Positions 32,577 to 35,653 of a DNA stretch of 35,653 bases are shown piece after piece; position 1 is the stretch's first letter; every line of letters starts with the position of its first letter. The position numbers were made by a program, and so were the translations under genes. The stretch spans positions 1-35,653 of the forward strand of contig JAIKYB010000011.1 in the NCBI GenBank assembly GCA_024683675.1, read 5' to 3'. The notes beneath the pieces were generated by a model. It did not search any database and was not told the DNA's origin. It saw only the letters and a list, made by a program, of their open reading frames with translations. This DNA is from Treponema sp. (GTDB taxonomy: Bacteria; Spirochaetota; Spirochaetia; Treponematales; Treponemataceae).

Positions 32577-33818
32577 ATGAAAATGACAGAAAAACAATTA
32601 GAACAAATCAGAGCTCAGATAAAACGCGTAAAGGAATTTGGAAATCCATTTTATACAGAGCGCTTTAAAAATGTAAATCCGGACGATATTAAAACTCAGG
32701 AAGATTTTGAAAATCTTGTTCCTTTCGTAACAAAACAGGAACTTAGAGATGCATATCCACTTGGACTTGCAACAGTTCCGGAAGAAGAAATTGTACGTAT
32801 CCATTCTTCCTCAGGAACTACAGGTGCTCCAGTAGTAATTCCATACACCAAGAAAGATGTTGAAGACTGGGCTATCATGTTTGCCCGCTGTTACGAGCTT
32901 GCAGGCATCACAAATAAAGACCGCCTTCAGATTACTCCAGGTTATGGACTTTGGACTGCCGGTATTGGTTTCCAGGCTGGTTGTGAAAGACTTGGTGCCA
33001 TGGCTGTTCCTATGGGACCTGGAAATACTGAAAAACAGCTCCAGATGATGCAGGATTTAAAATCTACAGTGATCTGTGCAACTTCATCTTATGCCCTCCT
33101 TCTTGCAGAAGAAGTAGAAAAACGTGGATTAAAAGACAAGATTTGTCTTAAAAAAGGTATTATCGGTTCAGAACGCTGGGGAGAAAAAATGCGAAACCGC
33201 ATTAAAGATATTCTTGGTATTGAACTTTATGATATTTATGGTCTTACAGAATGTTACGGACCTGGAATTGGTATTAATGTTCCTGGTGATGATGCAATCA
33301 ATATTTTTGATGATTATGTTTACATCGAAATCCTTGATCCACTTACAGGAAAACCGGTAAAAGAAGGAGAAATTGGAGAAATTACTCTTACAACTTTAGT
33401 AAAAGAAGGTGCTCCTCTCTTCAGATTCCGCACTCATGACCTTGCAGCCTTTGTAACAACAGAAAATAAAACAGGCTACAATTACCCTAGAATTACACAG
33501 ATTCTTGGCCGCAGTGATGATATGGTAAAGGTAAAGGGAAACATTATCTTCCCTTCTACTATCGAAGATGTAATAAAGACAGTTCCTGGAACTTCAAGTG
33601 AATACCGCGCCGTTATTGAACATGTAGACGGTAAAGATAAAATGACCCTTTTTGTTGAAGTTGAAGGCGGCACAGACCGTACAGAAGTTGCTCTTGCAAT
33701 TGCTTATAACTTCAAGCAGAAGTACAACATGACTCCAGAAGTAAAGGTTGTGGGTGAAGGTGAACTTCCAAGAAGCGAAAAGAAAACAAAGCGTATTGAT
33801 GACAGACGTTTTGAATAG
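32577..33818 (+). CDS. Phenylacetate-CoA ligase family (aryl-acid AMP-forming acyl-CoA ligase)
   Basis: The PaaK family activates phenylacetate or related aryl acids to CoA thioesters with ATP, giving AMP and PPi. Motifs: adenylation P-loop HSSSGTTGAPVVIPYT, IYGLTECYGPGIG, the FRFRTHDLA hinge region, and the C-terminal catalytic-lysine area PRSEKKTKRIDDRR. The length, 413 aa, is slightly shorter than classical PaaK (about 435). GAGG lies 7 bases before the ATG. It follows iorAB, so it probably acts on indole-, phenyl- or hydroxyphenyl-acetate that is made or used by that enzyme. It carries its own promoter with a palindromic operator, so it can be induced separately from iorAB. Confidence 0.92.
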   Translation: MKMTEKQLEQIRAQIKRVKEFGNPFYTERFKNVNPDDIKTQEDFENLVPFVTKQELRDAYPLGLATVPEEEIVRIHSSSGTTGAPVVIPYTKKDVEDWAIMFARCYELAGITNKDRLQITPGYGLWTAGIGFQAGCERLGAMAVPMGPGNTEKQLQMMQDLKSTVICATSSYALLLAEEVEKRGLKDKICLKKGIIGSERWGEKMRNRIKDILGIELYDIYGLTECYGPGIGINVPGDDAINIFDDYVYIEILDPLTGKPVKEGEIGEITLTTLVKEGAPLFRFRTHDLAAFVTTENKTGYNYPRITQILGRSDDMVKVKGNIIFPSTIEDVIKTVPGTSSEYRAVIEHVDGKDKMTLFVEVEGGTDRTEVALAIAYNFKQKYNMTPEVKVVGEGELPRSEKKTKRIDDRRFE

Positions 33819-33836
33819 TACTAAAGCACTATAAAG

Positions 33837-33871
33837 AAAAAGCCCGAGATCTTATGAACTCGGGCTTTTTT
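33837..33871. terminator. Bidirectional terminator between the CoA ligase and ankyrin genes
   Basis: AAAAAGCCCGAG, 10-base loop, CTCGGGCTTTTTT. The A and T tracts on the two sides make it functional for both convergent genes. Confidence 0.9.
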
Positions 33872-33905
33872 ATGCTTTTTCAATATATTTAATTTGAAAT
33901 TATAA

Positions 33906-34811
33906 TTATCCCTTATGATAAGGCTGTAATATTTCTACAAGTCTGGTCTTCTTAAACAAGGTTGCATAATTATAGGCACTCATACCCATCATATCCCTTA
34001 CATCAGGGTCAGCACCATTTTCAGCAAGCAGACGAACAATATTTTCTCTGTTTGCACCAACTGCAAGAATAAGATTAGACTGGCCTTCTTTATTGATTGT
34101 ATTAAGCTCAGCTCCCTGATCTATCAGGAATTTTGTAATTTTTTCGTTACCGCGCCATACAGCATCCATTACAGCTGTGTAACCACGATCTTCAGAAACT
34201 GCATTCAAATCAGCGCCAAGCTCTAAAAACATTTGAACAAATTCAAAATTATCACTACGGCAGGCAATATTAAGCATTGGAGTTCCTGTGTCATCCCTTG
34301 AATTAATACTCATACCTGCTTCAAGGAATTCATTTACAATTTCAAGCTTGTCCTTTTCTATGTATGTTCCAAAACAATCAGAAGTAAAAGGAATACCTCT
34401 ATCCAAAAGTTTATTCTTTGCAATACGAGTAATAGAAGCTTCAACAAGCTTTTTGTACTTCTTATTCAATAAAGAAATAATTTCATCTAAAGAATCAGCC
34501 TTTGTCACTGCATCCTTTGCAAAAAGTTCATTATTTAGAATAAGTTTAAGATTTGTAATAAGAGGGATTTTAGCATAAGCAAGATAACCATTTATACTGG
34601 CAATTAAAGCAATGTTATCATTTGAAAAAGAAGCTTCCTTTTCTGAATAAATAATACAGCCTGCATATGAATCAAATATCTTTTTTTGCTTTTTTAAATT
34701 TTCAATTGAAAAGTCACATTGTATAAGCTTATTTTTTTTATCACAATTAATAAGAGCAGCATTAATTTTATCGAACAATGTCTTTTCATCAGTAATAAGT
34801 AGCCATTTCAT
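33906..34811 (-). CDS. Ankyrin-repeat protein with an unknown N-terminal domain
   Basis: The N-terminal domain of about 130 residues begins MKWLLITDEK and reads like alternating strands and helices (YAGCIIYSEKEAS, YAKIPLITNLKLI), faintly TIR- or nucleotide-hydrolase-like; I cannot assign it. About five ankyrin repeats follow: GTPMLNIACRSDNFEFVQMF, then LELGADLNAV, GYTAVMDAVWRGNEKITKFL, SNLILAVGANRENIVRLL and MSAYNYATLFKKTRL. Ankyrins bind proteins. I start at ATG 34811, not the track's 34838: a TATAAT box ends 6 bases before 34811, and the homologous gene at 35102 starts with the same MKWL. There is no signal peptide, so it is probably cytoplasmic. The two homologues face away from each other around tRNA-Phe. 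Confidence 0.82.
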   Translation of the reverse strand: MKWLLITDEKTLFDKINAALINCDKKNKLIQCDFSIENLKKQKKIFDSYAGCIIYSEKEASFSNDNIALIASINGYLAYAKIPLITNLKLILNNELFAKDAVTKADSLDEIISLLNKKYKKLVEASITRIAKNKLLDRGIPFTSDCFGTYIEKDKLEIVNEFLEAGMSINSRDDTGTPMLNIACRSDNFEFVQMFLELGADLNAVSEDRGYTAVMDAVWRGNEKITKFLIDQGAELNTINKEGQSNLILAVGANRENIVRLLAENGADPDVRDMMGMSAYNYATLFKKTRLVEILQPYHKG

Positions 34812-34817
34812 TCTTAT

Positions 34818-34846
34818 ATTATAAAGGGGGATTTTCATTACTTCAA
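34818..34846 (-). promoter_or_regulatory. Promoter of the first ankyrin gene, leaderless start predicted
   Basis: Minus strand: TTGAAG (34846-34841), 17-base spacer, TATAAT (34823-34818), then six bases ATAAGA and the ATG at 34811. The track start at 34838 would lie upstream of the transcript. Confidence 0.72.
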
Positions 34847-34890
34847 GCGTTTTTATTATGAAAATATTATTAAAAAACTGCTTTCTGCTA

Positions 34891-34919
34891 TTGACACTTT
34901 TTAGTCTTTTCTATAATAT
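34891..34919 (+). promoter_or_regulatory. tRNA-Phe promoter
   Basis: TTGACA (34891-34896) is followed by TATAAT at a 15-base spacing (34912-34917), or TAATAT at 17 (34914-34919). The tRNA starts 14-16 bases later. Confidence 0.7.
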
Positions 34920-34932
34920 AGAATACATCAAC

Positions 34933-35005
34933 GCCGCAGTAGCTCAGTTGGTAGAGCGCCGGACTGAAAATCCGTATGTCGTTGGTTCGATTCCAACCTG
35001 TGGCA
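34933..35005 (+). tRNA. tRNA-Phe (anticodon GAA)
   Basis: The cloverleaf folds by eye. The acceptor GCCGCAG pairs with CTGTGGC (one G-U) and the discriminator is A. The D arm is GCTC-AGTTGGTA-GAGC. The anticodon loop CTGAAAA gives GAA. The T arm reads GTTGG-TTCGATT-CCAAC. It is 73 bases long and CCA is not encoded. The outermost anticodon-stem pair is a C27-U43 mismatch. The ORF 34858-35091 in the track is a shadow over this gene. Confidence 0.96.
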
Positions 35006-35008
35006 CTT

Positions 35009-35040
35009 GGCTTCTAACTCTGTTAGAAGCCATTTTTTTT
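35009..35040 (+). terminator. Rho-independent terminator after tRNA-Phe
   Basis: A perfect 10-bp stem (GGCTTCTAAC / GTTAGAAGCC) with a 3-base loop, followed by A and eight or more T. It begins 3 bases after the tRNA. Confidence 0.93.
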
Positions 35041-35063
35041 GCCCGCCTGCATTTCTTTTTTTC

Positions 35064-35092
35064 TTGTCTTCTAAGAATTCCTACCTTATAAT
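35064..35092 (+). promoter_or_regulatory. Promoter of the second ankyrin gene
   Basis: TTGTCT (35064-35069), 17-base spacer, TATAAT (35087-35092). The -10 ends 9 bases before the ATG at 35102, leaving a leader of at most a few bases and no room for a Shine-Dalgarno site. Confidence 0.65.
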
Positions 35093-35101
35093 AGAATAGT
35101 T

Positions 35102-35653
35102 ATGAAATGGCTGATTTTAAGTGACAATGACGACCTTAAAACAAGGTGTTCTGAATATATTAGTAAAGGAAATAGAAAAGACAAGGTGTTGATTGCCGAC
35201 CTTACTCTGACTGACCTTAAAGCAAATAAAAAACATTTCCGCGATCTTGCTGCCTGCATTATTTATGCTAACGATGATACCAGCATTGAGCCTGCTCTTG
35301 GGGTTGGGCTTTCTGTGATTTTTGGATATTTTGCCTGTGAAAAAGTTCCGGTTCTTACTAATATGAAGCTTCTTTGCGAGAACGTGCTTTTTGGTAAGGA
35401 TACTGCAATTACCTGTAAAACTGCTGATATTCTTTACGATACTCTTGTAACTCAATACAACTTCCTCTCCGACGAAGGCTGTATGCGTATTGCTAAGCAG
35501 AAGCTTTTGAACCGCGGTATTCCCTACACTGCTGACTGTTTTGGAACTTATATCGCAAAAAATAAATCTGAGATTGTGCACGAGTTCCTTGAAGCTGGCA
35601 TGAGCATTAATTCGCGCGACGATCTTGGAACTCCTATGCTCAACATTGCCTGC
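35102..35653 (+). CDS. Second ankyrin-type protein, homologue of the 33906-34811 gene, 3' end beyond window
   Basis: Absent from the ORF track because it runs off the right edge. The open frame of 184 codons begins MKWLILSDNDDLK and has no stop. It aligns with the minus-strand ankyrin protein over its whole visible length, including ACIIYAND and VPVLTNMKLLCENVLFGKD. The last 53 visible residues (from KQKLLNRGIP to TPMLNIAC) share 44 identical positions with the homologue by my count, while the N-terminal 100 are much more diverged. The window ends in the first ankyrin repeats. The shadow ORF on the opposite strand (35117-35581) should be ignored. Function is unknown; a family of such proteins may continue beyond the window. 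Confidence 0.85.
   Translation, partial: MKWLILSDNDDLKTRCSEYISKGNRKDKVLIADLTLTDLKANKKHFRDLAACIIYANDDTSIEPALGVGLSVIFGYFACEKVPVLTNMKLLCENVLFGKDTAITCKTADILYDTLVTQYNFLSDEGCMRIAKQKLLNRGIPYTADCFGTYIAKNKSEIVHEFLEAGMSINSRDDLGTPMLNIAC

Noticed and set aside
34998-35020. TGGCAC like the -24 part of a sigma-54 promoter
   Set aside because: The bases are the 3' end of the tRNA acceptor stem and no TTGCA follows at the right spacing.
34858-35091. Plus-strand 77-aa ORF
   Set aside because: It spans the tRNA-Phe promoter, the tRNA and its terminator; its protein is a translation of the tRNA.
35117-35581. Minus-strand 154-aa ORF
   Set aside because: It is antisense to the second ankyrin gene, whose frame is supported by the homologue.
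1-35653. CRISPR array, insertion sequence, prophage or integrated element
   Set aside because: No regularly spaced direct repeats, no transposase, integrase or phage genes were seen, and no tRNA-end duplication marking an attachment site follows tRNA-Phe.

Overview
The window looks like chromosomal backbone of a spirochaete, most likely a gut or rumen type Treponema. The reasons are family-level and not from a database search. The gene order murG-cvpA-holB-histidine kinase-NtrC-type regulator is one I recall from Treponema pallidum. The flagellar rod genes include a FlgJ without a muramidase domain. The DNA is moderately AT-rich, and there are many short operons. I see no phage genes, transposase, CRISPR array or rRNA.

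Layout. Positions 1-361 (minus) hold a small unknown gene coupled to the start of a MATE transporter cut by the window edge. Positions 421-5239 (plus) hold a MoxR ATPase / DUF58 / DUF4129-like membrane protein operon, followed by an ATP-grasp ligase. Positions 5234-8578 (minus) hold a FemAB-type transferase with a DUF5718-like protein, preceded by a TPR-like lipoprotein. Positions 8640-13641 (minus) hold a large membrane-anchored protein ending in FG-GAP/VCBS-like repeats, and metG. Next on the minus strand come a chemoreceptor (13829-15895), a CUT1 ABC importer operon (16044-20076) and flgF-flgG-flgJ (20287-22569). glgC is on the plus strand (22723-24006). A 416-bp AT-rich palindrome-dense gap separates it from the minus-strand block murG-cvpA-holB-HK-RR (29921 down to 24423). 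Divergent from murG are iorA-iorB and a phenylacetate-CoA ligase homologue (30017-33818). The right end holds two homologous ankyrin proteins, divergently oriented around a tRNA-Phe gene. The second is truncated by the window edge and missing from the ORF track.

How the parts fit. FemAB, murG and possibly the ATP-grasp enzyme concern the cell envelope. The MoxR cluster is a membrane chaperone-like module. The chemoreceptor and rod genes serve motility, and the ABC importer and glgC serve sugar uptake and glycogen storage. IorAB plus the acyl-CoA ligase can interconvert aryl acids, aryl-acetyl-CoA and aryl-pyruvates, so they could either degrade aromatic amino acids or make them from scavenged aryl acids.

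The most unusual signals are regulatory. Several genes without a Shine-Dalgarno site have a sigma-70-like -10 box ending only 6-9 bases before the start codon, which predicts leaderless mRNAs. Other genes here have good AGGAG-type sites. Also notable are a perfect 18-bp palindrome over the -10 of the acyl-CoA ligase promoter, a 4x10-bp tandem repeat just upstream of a lipoprotein gene, GC-rich REP-like hairpins between flagellar genes, and a three-hairpin leader on the ABC importer operon. I did not find a clear-cut new defence or mobile system. Start codons were re-chosen from the track for moxR, metG, the chemoreceptor, flgJ, the NtrC-type regulator, holB, murG, iorA and the first ankyrin gene.
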